Source of the DNA: Actinocrinis sp035650855
GTDB taxonomy: Bacteria > Actinomycetota > Actinomycetes > Streptomycetales > Catenulisporaceae
Direction: 5' to 3'
DNA: 64,000 nucleotides
Assembly (NCBI RefSeq): GCF_035650855.1
Contig: NZ_DASRGV010000114.1
Location: 1-64,000, forward strand
The notes beneath the pieces were generated by a model, which did not search any database, had not been told where the DNA came from, and worked only from the letters and a program-made list of their open reading frames with translations. Positions 51,906-58,920 of this stretch are shown piece by piece. A program made the position numbers and the translations under genes. Numbering within the stretch: the stretch's first letter is position 1; the number at the start of each line of letters is the position of its first letter.

Positions 51906-52144
51906 GACGGCATCACCACGGTGATCGGGTATGAGGTGGATTCCACGACGGCCGACCCGAGCGCGAGCGCCGCGGTCTTCGTCAGAATGACCACGACGAC
52001 GTCCTGGGGCAGTTCCCGCCAGGCCGACCGCACCGCCGCCGGATCCTCGGCCGGGCGCAGGAGCACCCCGGCCAGGGCGAATCCTTCGATGAGCGCGCCC
52101 TCGCCCAACGCGGCGATCGTGCCGGCGCGGTCCATGCCGATCAC
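51902..52144 (-). CDS. atpF: A/V-type ATPase subunit F
   Basis: An 80-residue subunit F with the small Rossmann-like fold (IAALGEGALIEGFALAGV, then VVVVILTKTAALAL and ITVVMPS). It binds subunit D on the central stalk. Slightly short compared with the usual 95-105 residues. The start overlaps the subunit K stop by four bases and the stop overlaps the subunit E start. Confidence 0.83.
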   Translation of the reverse strand: MIGMDRAGTIAALGEGALIEGFALAGVLLRPAEDPAAVRSAWRELPQDVVVVILTKTAALALGSAVVESTSYPITVVMPS

Positions 52145-52563
52145 GACTTCCCGATGAGCAGCACCGCGACGACGAGCCCGTAGATGGCGATGCCCTCGGC
52201 GAGCCCGACCACGACCATCGCCCGCCCGAACAGCTCAGGCCGCTCGCTCATCAGCGCGAGCGCGGCGGCTCCGGTGTAGGCGACGGCGAGCCCCGCACCG
52301 AGACACGACCCGGCGATCGCGATGCCCGCGCCGATCAGCGCGCCGCTGTTGCTGCCGCCGCTGCTCGCCGCCGCGGCGGCCGTCTGGGCGTGCGCGCTGC
52401 CGGCGCCGAGCGCGACGATGAGCACGGCGAGGGCCGCGGTCAGCAACCCGCCGGTCATCGCGAACAACGCCCGGCGTGCTCCGCGCGCGGAGCGGCGAGC
52501 CGTGAGCACCGCCAAAGTCGCGCCGACGAACAGCGTCGGTGCGCCGATCAACCAAGCGATCAT
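52141..52563 (-). CDS. atpK: A/V-type ATPase subunit K (proteolipid ring)
   Basis: A 140-residue membrane subunit. The C-terminal hairpin (about 75-138) carries the ion-binding Glu123 in VVVGLAEGIAIYG. Two further hydrophobic segments (about 4-21 and 35-57, the second ending in a signal-like AHAQ) precede it, without an obvious second ion site. No Gln/Pro in the first helix of the hairpin or Ser/Thr next to Glu123 resembles the sodium site of known Na+ rings, so protons are the more likely ion; this is weak inference. Confidence 0.87.
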   Translation of the reverse strand: MIAWLIGAPTLFVGATLAVLTARRSARGARRALFAMTGGLLTAALAVLIVALGAGSAHAQTAAAAASSGGSNSGALIGAGIAIAGSCLGAGLAVAYTGAAALALMSERPELFGRAMVVVGLAEGIAIYGLVVAVLLIGKS

Positions 52564-53897
52564 GAGGTCATCTCCTGTGCGGGCAGCCGGAACGGCCGGA
52601 AGGGCCGGCCCTCCGGCTCGAAGATCCGCGAGAACAGTTCGTAGTACTCAAGGCGCATCGCCTGCACGCCGGCGACGAGCCCTTCCAGGGCGAAGGCGAG
52701 CGCGTTGCCCGCGAGGAAGAGCAGCGCCGCCCCGCACACGCCGACCGGGCCGTGGTGCGCCAGGCCGCTCGTGCCGCGCCAGATGACGTCGCCGAGCGCG
52801 GCATGGGTGAGACCGAACGCGGCGAGCCTGGCGAACGACACCACGTTCGAGCCGATCCGGGTGACCAGGTCGAACAGTCCGATGCCCACCTGGAAGCCGC
52901 CGGCCGCTCCGCGCGGCGAGACCATGGCCAGCCCGATCCCGGCGGCGATGATCCCGAGCAGCGCGAGCGCCGCTCCGGCTGTCACGAGCGGCACCGAGTG
53001 CGCGAGCGCGCCCGCGCAGCCGAGGGCGGCTCCGAGGAAAAGTACGGAGCCTGCGACACCGGAGACCGCGTAGAGCGCTGCCCCGGGACCGCCTTCGCGC
53101 CAACGGTTCGCTGTACCGACCCCATAGGCGATGGCGAGCAGCACCGCGCCGAACGCGATCGCATACCCGAGCAGCGGCAGCGGTTTGTCGAGCGGTTTGA
53201 GCCAGAGGGCCGGGACGAGCCCGGTCGGGCCGAAGAACTCGCCGTAGAGCAGACCGCAGGCCGTGGCGGCCAGACCCGCTCCGGCGACGAACGGCCACAG
53301 GTGCCGCACGCCTGCCAGGAGCCTGATTCGGCCGGAACGCAGCAGCAGGGCGCAGCCGACGAGCAGCGCGCCGTGTCCGGCGTCGCCGAACATGAGGCCG
53401 AACATCAGGATGTAGGACAGGCCGGCCAGCAGCGTCGGGTCGAGGTCTGCGTACGGAACCGTGCCGTACGCGCGCACGAGCGGCGAAAAAGCTTGGCGCG
53501 TCGTTCCGGCGTCTTGCAGCAGCGTCGGTGGATCGACGCCTCGTGGGCGCGGTAGCACGACCACCGCTCCACCGACCTGCGCCAAGCGCGCCGCGAGACG
53601 TGGGACTTCGGCCGCGGGGCACCAGCCGGTGAGCGCCGCCGTCTCATCGTGCCGAGTCGCCGCGTCGGTATACCGGCTGATCAGATCCTTGTCAGACGGC
53701 GCCGACGCCGCATCCGAGGAAGGCCCGTCGCATTCGATCTCCACGCATCCCGCCTCGCCGGTGCGCACGATCGTGGCGCGCAGATCGTCGAGTCCTGCGG
53801 TGAGCGCGACGCGCTGCATCTGTACCGGCAGCAGCGTATTGCGCCACCGCGCCGGAGCGCCGCGCGCGGCAGGAAGGGAGCGCTCACCGGGAGACAT
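52560..53897 (-). CDS. atpI: A/V-type ATPase subunit I, short N-terminal domain
   Basis: A 445-residue stator subunit that forms the ion half-channels. The membrane half starts near residue 150 (DLDPTLLAGLSYILMFGLMFGDAGHG) and has about seven segments; the essential arginine is Arg357 in SFARLAAFGLTHAAL, and the ending LEYYELFSRIFEPEGRPFRPF is canonical. The cytosolic half is only about 150 residues, roughly half the usual 300, so the stator arm contact must differ. Overlaps subunit C by 14 bp and subunit K by 4 bp. Confidence 0.9.
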   Translation of the reverse strand: MSPGERSLPAARGAPARWRNTLLPVQMQRVALTAGLDDLRATIVRTGEAGCVEIECDGPSSDAASAPSDKDLISRYTDAATRHDETAALTGWCPAAEVPRLAARLAQVGGAVVVLPRPRGVDPPTLLQDAGTTRQAFSPLVRAYGTVPYADLDPTLLAGLSYILMFGLMFGDAGHGALLVGCALLLRSGRIRLLAGVRHLWPFVAGAGLAATACGLLYGEFFGPTGLVPALWLKPLDKPLPLLGYAIAFGAVLLAIAYGVGTANRWREGGPGAALYAVSGVAGSVLFLGAALGCAGALAHSVPLVTAGAALALLGIIAAGIGLAMVSPRGAAGGFQVGIGLFDLVTRIGSNVVSFARLAAFGLTHAALGDVIWRGTSGLAHHGPVGVCGAALLFLAGNALAFALEGLVAGVQAMRLEYYELFSRIFEPEGRPFRPFRLPAQEMTS

Positions 53898-54810
53898 CGC
53901 CGCTCCTCGCCAACCGGCCGCCCCGATGCGCCGAGGCCAGTGCGCCCCGGACGGCGTGAGCGTCCGCGAGAAGCAGCGCGGCGCAACCGAGAACCGGCTC
54001 CAGTTGGAATCTCGGGGATCGCGCCAGGTCCGCGGCGTCCGATTCGACCCGCGACCACCAGCGCTGTTCTCCCCGCCAAAGCTCCTGCGGGCCGTCGAGC
54101 CCGGCCAGCGCCCAGCCCGCCGTCACCTTCGGCAGCGCCGCGGTGAAGGAATCCCAGTCGGCGGACTCCACCGCGCGGGCACCGAGCAGCGGGCGCGCTC
54201 GCGCCGCGCCCGGGGCCCCGGTCGGCCGTCCCAGCAGGAAGCGCTGCCTGGCGATCGTCAGCGCGGCGGCCGCCGCGCCCCAAGAGCGGCTGTCGGGATG
54301 GATCGCCGCGAGCCGGCTCGCCGCGGACAGCCGCAAGTACTCGGTCAGGCCCGAGGGATCGTCAGTTCCCGGATCTCCCCAGGCCGAAGCCGCCAGCACG
54401 GCGCGCAACGCGGCGGCGGAAGTCGCTGCCGCAGCCCTGTCCCAGCAGGTCGCCAGCGCGCCCAGCCGATAAGGCGCGGGAACCTCGGCGCCGGCGATCC
54501 CGCGCAGCCGGTCCGCGAGGTTGCCGATCTCCAGATCGGCGACCAGCACGCGCAGCACGCCGACTCCCGAGCCCGGCACCCATCCGCCCAGGACACGCAG
54601 ATTCCACACGACGCCCTTGTTCACGGCGCGCTCCGCATCGGCCGGGCTCGCGTCCGGGGAGAGGAAGCGCCGGTAGCTCGTATCCGCCAGTTCCTCGAGT
54701 GCGGCAGTCAGACTCGGCTGCGCGGCCAGGCGCGCCGCCGCGCCCGGGCCGACTCTCCGATCCAGCAGCGCCTTGGCGCGGACGGTCGCGGCGACCCACG
54801 CGGCGCTCAT
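53884..54810 (-). CDS. atpC: A/V-type ATPase subunit C (d-type, central stalk socket)
   Basis: A 308-residue helical protein of the V-ATPase C/d family, with the repeated helical domains that seat the central stalk on the membrane ring (for example WVAATVRAKALLDRRVG, VLVADLEIGNLADRLRGIA). Sequence conservation is modest; position between subunits G and I supports the call. Its start overlaps subunit G by four bases. Confidence 0.82.
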   Translation of the reverse strand: MSAAWVAATVRAKALLDRRVGPGAAARLAAQPSLTAALEELADTSYRRFLSPDASPADAERAVNKGVVWNLRVLGGWVPGSGVGVLRVLVADLEIGNLADRLRGIAGAEVPAPYRLGALATCWDRAAAATSAAALRAVLAASAWGDPGTDDPSGLTEYLRLSAASRLAAIHPDSRSWGAAAAALTIARQRFLLGRPTGAPGAARARPLLGARAVESADWDSFTAALPKVTAGWALAGLDGPQELWRGEQRWWSRVESDAADLARSPRFQLEPVLGCAALLLADAHAVRGALASAHRGGRLARSGDVSR

Positions 54811-55283
54811 CCCGGCGCTCCCGGGCCGCGGGCCGGCGGCTGCACGCGACTTGAAGTCCCGAGCAGCGTGTCGGCGACTTCGCCGACGAATCGGTCGACG
54901 TACTCTTGCACGCGCGGTTCGGCGTGTACGCGCAATGATTCGGCGTGGGAACGCGCTTGGTCGAGGAGCGCGGCGCTGGACTGCTCGGCCGCGGTGCGGG
55001 CTTGGCGCTCGGCTTTCTCCTGTTCAAGCGTCGCGCGCTCGGCCGCCTCCTCGACGATCGACTCGGCGCGGCGCCGCGCCTCCTGCCGGATGTCGGCGGC
55101 CTCGGCCGCGGCGCGGGCGCGGAGCTGATGAGCCTCGGCTTCGGCGTCCTCGAGGGAGGCGAACAGCGGCTGCAGTTCCGCGTCGTGTTCGGCGGTCCGG
55201 TCGGCGGGCACCGCGGCGCCGATCGCCGCCCCCGGCGCTCCGGCGGGCTTGAACCGGCGCAGGATGCCGCGCACATCGACCAT
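54807..55283 (-). CDS. A/V-type ATPase subunit G/H (peripheral stalk)
   Basis: A 158-residue coiled-coil protein, almost wholly Ala/Glu/Arg-rich helix between residues 35 and 130 (ARAAAEAADIRQEARRRAESIVEEAAERATLEQEKAERQAR). It is the usual first gene of such operons and pairs with subunit E in the stator. It is longer than the typical G/H subunit of about 105 residues because of extra N- and C-terminal tails. A DosR-like site lies 85 bp upstream of its ATG. Confidence 0.8.
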   Translation of the reverse strand: MVDVRGILRRFKPAGAPGAAIGAAVPADRTAEHDAELQPLFASLEDAEAEAHQLRARAAAEAADIRQEARRRAESIVEEAAERATLEQEKAERQARTAAEQSSAALLDQARSHAESLRVHAEPRVQEYVDRFVGEVADTLLGTSSRVQPPARGPGAPG

Positions 55284-55367
55284 GGCTCCGCCTTCCGACG
55301 AGCTCCTTGGTGATCATTCTGCTCGGCCGCGACCCACGGATGCAGGGCCTCAGTGCTTTGCCGAGCA

Positions 55368-55381
55368 GGGACCATCGACCC
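55368..55381. promoter_or_regulatory. DosR-like box upstream of the ATPase operon
   Basis: GGGACCATCGACCC fits GGGNC-N4-GNCCC exactly and matches 11 of 14 positions of the mycobacterial DosR core. It is 85 bp upstream of the first ATPase gene on the minus strand. Confidence 0.5.
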
Positions 55382-55448
55382 GCGCCGGGTACGGCCGGTC
55401 ACCGCGTGCCCGCCGCGGATGACGGGCGACGCGAGTTGTGACGGCAGG

Positions 55449-55490
55449 CCGCGACGGCGGCTGCTCGAGGTGAGGCTGCCGCCGTCGCGG
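55449..55490 (-). terminator. Hairpin terminator after the SPW-repeat gene
   Basis: Perfect 13-bp arms (55449-55461 and 55478-55490) with a 16-base loop lie 22 bp past the stop of the SPW-repeat gene. Confidence 0.75.
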
Positions 55491-55511
55491 TGTCAGAACG
55501 CTTCTCCGCGG

Positions 55512-55973
55512 CTACCGTGCTGCGGGACGTGTGCCCCGCATCCCGCCGCGGCCGAAGCCGGCCAGTCCGACGATCACGAGGCCGAGCAGCACCGCCACGC
55601 CTCCGGCGATGCAGTTGCTGGTGATCGTGCGCGTGGTGTGCACGCTCCCGGCCACCGCCCACGGCGCGACGACCGTCCAGGCGCCGATCAGGGTCGCGGC
55701 CCAGGCCATCGCGTGCGTGCGCTGGTAGGCCGAGCCGAAGCCCGCCACGAGCAGCGTGTAGCCGATGCCGGTGATCAGGTTGTTGACCGCGAGCGTGGAG
55801 AAGCCGCTGAATCCGGCGATCCACGGCGACGCCGCCAGGTACAAGCCCGTCAGGATGCCGAGCGCCTCGGCCCCCTGCACGCTCGGCGTGGCGGTCGCGC
55901 GCTCGAAGCGCGCGCCGAGGTCCAGCAGGTCCGGGTGGCGTCCGATGTCCGGCTGATTGATCGGAGTGGTCAA
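55512..55973 (-). CDS. SPW-repeat membrane protein
   Basis: A 153-residue protein with four membrane segments in two repeats, each with the SPW-type motif: LYLAASPWIAGFSG (about 46-59) and WTVVAPWAVAG (about 97-107). The family is common in actinobacterial dormancy clusters; function is unknown. A TTG start at 55973 is proposed because GGAGG lies eight bases upstream; a GTG at 55982 would be embedded in that ribosome site. Confidence 0.82.
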   Translation of the reverse strand: MTTPINQPDIGRHPDLLDLGARFERATATPSVQGAEALGILTGLYLAASPWIAGFSGFSTLAVNNLITGIGYTLLVAGFGSAYQRTHAMAWAATLIGAWTVVAPWAVAGSVHTTRTITSNCIAGGVAVLLGLVIVGLAGFGRGGMRGTRPAAR

Positions 55974-56187
55974 GGTGACCACCTCCTCGGGAAACCGGGG
56001 ACTCGGCCCCTTCGCCGCCCGGCGGCGAGCGTCGGGCGGCCGAAGCGGCCCTTTCGATTTCCACCCAAGCGCCGCCGGCGGGCGCGGCCTAGAGGCTCAA
56101 GGCCCGTACGGGTTTCGATGGATGCCGACCGCGCCGGTACCTCCGGCTAGGACGTTCGCCCAGGCCGTTCGGCTCCCGGTGGCCGGG

Positions 56188-57072
56188 TCAGTACACGAGC
56201 ACGCTGGTTCCGATGGGCGCGAGATTGCCGGCCCACATCCAGTTGGTCGCCGCGTTGCTGACGCGCACGCAGCCGTGGGACGCGGGGTAGGGCGGTACGT
56301 CGGGGTACCCGTGGATCGCGATTCCGCCGTTGAAGTACTTGGGCCGCCACAGCACGCCCAACGGCGAGCGGTCGCTGCCGTCGACCTGCCGGAAGATCCG
56401 GTAACTACCGGTCGGAGTCACGGCGATGTACGTCGAGCCGCCGACGCTGTATGCCGCGCCGCTGCCGGTCGAGGTGTCGAGCACCGTGTCGACGTGGCCG
56501 TTCGTCACCAGCAGCAACACCTGCCGGCTCAAATCGATCTCGATGACGTGCCCGGAGGCGCTGTGCGCGCTCGGCCGGATCGCGCGTGCCAGCGCCGCGG
56601 CGCTGCGCGGACCGAACACTCCGTCACGCGGCAGGCCCGCGGCCTTCTGCAAGGCCACCACCGCCTGCTGGGTCAGGTCGCCGTACGTTCCGTCAGGCGT
56701 TCCGAGCCAGTAGCCGAGCGAGCCGAGTTGCCGCTGTAACGCCAGCACGGCCGGGCCGCGGTCGCCGGGGCGCAGCGTCGACTGGCCGCCGGGCGTCGTC
56801 GTGCCGGGAGGCTTCGAAGCGGTCGGGACCGGCGAGCTCGCGGTTGGCGAGGGCGAGCCGGACCCGGCTGGGGCCGAGATGGTCGCGGTCGGGCTGGGCC
56901 GCGGGCTCGACGCGGCAGGCGACGTTCCGGCGACGGTCGCGCTGTTCTGCGGCTGCGCACCCGCGTTCCCCGACGAGCCGGCACATCCCGCGGTTGCCGA
57001 CATGAGCAGGGCCAGGGCCGCAGCGGCCAGGAGAGCCGCCGCCGCGGTCCGAATGCCGCAACGAGCCTTCAC
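56188..57072 (-). CDS. L,D-transpeptidase lipoprotein with peptidoglycan-binding domain
   Basis: A 294-residue cell wall enzyme. The lipoprotein signal ends at the SATAGC lipobox (Cys30), then a Ser/Pro/Thr-rich linker, a peptidoglycan-binding PGBD1 domain (about 100-160, RPGDRGPAVLALQRQLGSLGYWLG) and a YkuD catalytic domain with HGYPD and SHGCVRVSN (active Cys268). It forms 3-3 cross-links in peptidoglycan, which are common in dormant or stationary-phase actinobacteria. It is divergent from a small gene. Confidence 0.92.
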   Translation of the reverse strand: MKARCGIRTAAAALLAAAALALLMSATAGCAGSSGNAGAQPQNSATVAGTSPAASSPRPSPTATISAPAGSGSPSPTASSPVPTASKPPGTTTPGGQSTLRPGDRGPAVLALQRQLGSLGYWLGTPDGTYGDLTQQAVVALQKAAGLPRDGVFGPRSAAALARAIRPSAHSASGHVIEIDLSRQVLLLVTNGHVDTVLDTSTGSGAAYSVGGSTYIAVTPTGSYRIFRQVDGSDRSPLGVLWRPKYFNGGIAIHGYPDVPPYPASHGCVRVSNAATNWMWAGNLAPIGTSVLVY

Positions 57073-57131
57073 AATTCGACCGTAGGCGTCGCACGACGAT
57101 CCCGCGACAGGACCTTGGGCACTACCCTGCC

Positions 57132-57178
57132 GGGCTCAAGACCCGAGCGCGGCGCGGAATTGCCGCGTCGTTGGTCCA
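57132..57178. promoter_or_regulatory. DosR-like sites between L,D-transpeptidase and small gene
   Basis: GGGCTCAAGACCC (57132-57144) resembles the site near 32.12 kb (11 of 13 identical), and on the minus strand TGGACCAACGACGC (57165-57178) matches the site at 58244 in 12 of 14 positions. Both are in the 203-bp divergent gap. Confidence 0.35.
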
Positions 57179-57275
57179 TCCCGGTCGGGGCCTTTGCGCC
57201 CCTGCGGGGCGATCCCGCGCGGAGCACCATCACCGGAAAGGCCGCCACCACGGCATCCGCGAGGGAGCGATCGTC

Positions 57276-57440
57276 ATGTCCGAGCGAACACTGCGTCATC
57301 TGATCCAGCGGCACCTGACCGATTTCCTGGACGACTGGTACGGGCGTCCCGCGAATGCCGGACGACAACCCGATGAACGCGACTTCGCGACGTGGCTGGC
57401 AGGCGACAGTCACCGCGAACTTGGCCCGGCCGCGCGATAA
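57276..57440 (+). CDS. Small hypothetical protein (54 residues)
   Basis: A 54-residue charged protein (HLIQRHLTDFLDDWYG, DFATWLAGDSHRELG). GAGGGAG at a good distance supports the ATG at 57276. No family is recognised. It is convergent with the HPF-like gene, with only 18 bp between the ends. Small proteins of this kind are frequent in dormancy clusters. Confidence 0.6.
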   Translation: MSERTLRHLIQRHLTDFLDDWYGRPANAGRQPDERDFATWLAGDSHRELGPAAR

Positions 57441-57458
57441 CCGAGTGCCGCGCACTGC

Positions 57459-58184
57459 TTAGGCAACCGTCTCGATCAGCCCGTATCCGCCTGCGTAGCG
57501 CGCGTATAGCAGGCCGCCGCGACCCGTAGCGGCGTCGGTGAAGAACAGGTGCGTTTCACCGAAGGCCGTCAGCCGTGTCAGGGCGCTGCTGAGGGACAGC
57601 CGTGGTGGCGGGTACAGGTCGGTCACCAGTACAGCCGGCGCCGATCGGGAGGACTCGGCGCGCTCGGTGCAGGCCATCCGGTAGCCGCAGGGGCCGTCCC
57701 GATAGACGACCGCTTCGGCGCCGGTTTGCGGATCCCGGAACATGTGCGCCTGATAGTCGAGGGCGTCGAGCGACAGAATCGCCTCCATCGATGTCAGAGG
57801 CCTGAGCCGCACAGGCTTGCGGCGGCTGATCGCGGCGGGCCCGGTCGGCACCGGTGAGACCCGGGTCAACGGATCCGGCCAAGGCCGCACCCACACGCCG
57901 GAACTCGGCAGAACCAGCTGCCGCGAGATCCGGGCGACCAGCAGCCCGGCGAGCTCCTCCGGGTGATCACATGCGGCCTGCGCCCGAAGCGCCCACCCGA
58001 GGGCGGTGAAGTTGACCTGGCCGACGATCGGGCCGCGGCCGTCCTCGGAAGCCCGGACCCGCACCCGCGGATCGCCGACACCCCGGGCGGGCTCGGCGAG
58101 CGCGGTCGACACCTGATCCGCCAACCGCTCCGTCAGACCCGCCGCCGCCTGCCGGGTTTCGCGATATCCCACCGCCAAGACCAT
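57459..58184 (-). CDS. HPF-like ribosome hibernation protein with two C-terminal domains
   Basis: A 241-residue protein. Residues of about 5-92 form a diverged S30AE ribosome-binding domain (NFTALGWALRAQAACDHPEELAGLLVARISRQL). Two copies of the long-HPF C-terminal dimerisation domain follow: about 120-172 (RRKPVRLRPLTSMEAILSLDALDYQAHMFRDPQTGAEAVVYR) and about 182-241 (ending YAGGYGLIETV). Tandem C-terminal domains are known in actinobacterial stress-induced HPF proteins. It would pair and silence ribosomes under energy stress. The ATG has GGAGGG upstream. Confidence 0.85.
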   Translation of the reverse strand: MVLAVGYRETRQAAAGLTERLADQVSTALAEPARGVGDPRVRVRASEDGRGPIVGQVNFTALGWALRAQAACDHPEELAGLLVARISRQLVLPSSGVWVRPWPDPLTRVSPVPTGPAAISRRKPVRLRPLTSMEAILSLDALDYQAHMFRDPQTGAEAVVYRDGPCGYRMACTERAESSRSAPAVLVTDLYPPPRLSLSSALTRLTAFGETHLFFTDAATGRGGLLYARYAGGYGLIETVA

Positions 58185-58243
58185 GACGCCCGTCCCTCCG
58201 ATCGAGTCACCGGCAGCGTCGCCGCCCGGCAGGACTCCGACCA

Positions 58244-58257
58244 GAGTCGTTGGTCCC
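58244..58257. promoter_or_regulatory. DosR-like box
   Basis: On the minus strand GGGACCAACGACTC, one base from GGGNC-N4-GNCCC, 60 bp before the HPF-like start. Confidence 0.45.
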
Positions 58258-58302
58258 GCGCCGCCGCGCGCCCCCGCCGCGACGGCCGCGTGGCACGGAA
58301 CA

Positions 58303-58316
58303 GGGACTCAATGCCC
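58303..58316. promoter_or_regulatory. DosR-like box
   Basis: GGGACTCAATGCCC, with a perfect left DosR half-site (11 of 14 to the core), 61 bp before the universal stress protein start. Confidence 0.45.
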
Positions 58317-58376
58317 TGGTGCGGGAGCGTCGGGTGACGAGACTGAAGGTGAGCGTTTACGAGAGAAGGTGTCACC

Positions 58377-58868
58377 GTGAACGCCGAACGCGGTGCGCGG
58401 GTGGTCGTGGGTGTGGACCGATCGCCACAGGGTCTGGCGGCGTTGCGAGCGGCTGCCGCCCAGGCCGCGCGGCGCGGGGCGCCGTTGCACGCGGTCCGCG
58501 TCGAGGCGCTCTGGTCGGACTCCGACACCAAGCAGATCGACGCGGCGTTCAAAGACGCCTTCGGCGGCGTTCCGGGCGGATTGACCGTCCTGCGCAGCAT
58601 TCAGCCTCCGCCGGTCGCCTCGGCCTTGGCCGAGTACGCGGACGGACCCGAGGACCTGCTGGTGATCGGCAGCAGCGGCCGGGGCCTGTGGCACGCGCTG
58701 TGGTCGGGTTCGGTACCGCTCGCCTGCATCCGCAAAGCGCGGTGCGAACTGCTCGTCGTGCCGCCTCCGCCGCTGGCCCGCGAGTTGCGGGGGCGCCGGC
58801 GCTGGCGTCGCCGGCAACCGGATCTGTGGAGCAGGTTCGAGCACGAAACCGCGGCCAACCGCGGCTGA
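58377..58868 (+). CDS. Universal stress protein (UspA family)
   Basis: A 163-residue single-domain USP. The ATP-binding motif G-2x-G-9x-G-S is present (VIGSSGRGLWHALWSGSVP, about 100-118), and the N-terminal VVVGVDRSPQGLAALR is canonical. The C-terminal 25 residues are Arg/Trp-rich. Expression is typically induced by low oxygen or nutrient stress. The GTG start has GAAGG upstream, and the divergent gap to the HPF-like gene has two DosR-like sites. Confidence 0.88.
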   Translation: MNAERGARVVVGVDRSPQGLAALRAAAAQAARRGAPLHAVRVEALWSDSDTKQIDAAFKDAFGGVPGGLTVLRSIQPPPVASALAEYADGPEDLLVIGSSGRGLWHALWSGSVPLACIRKARCELLVVPPPPLARELRGRRRWRRRQPDLWSRFEHETAANRG

Positions 58869-58920
58869 GGGCCGAACGGCTCCGCCGCGTGCGGCAGGAC
58901 GTCATGCGAGGAGGTCGGCA

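Noticed and set aside
55451..55488. CRISPR-like or repeat element near the ATPase promoter
   Set aside because: It is a single inverted repeat placed as a terminator for the SPW-repeat gene; no repeat-spacer pattern exists in the window.
56103..56112. CCCGTACGGG palindrome as a regulator site
   Set aside because: Only ten bases, single copy, far from both flanking starts; too weak to call.
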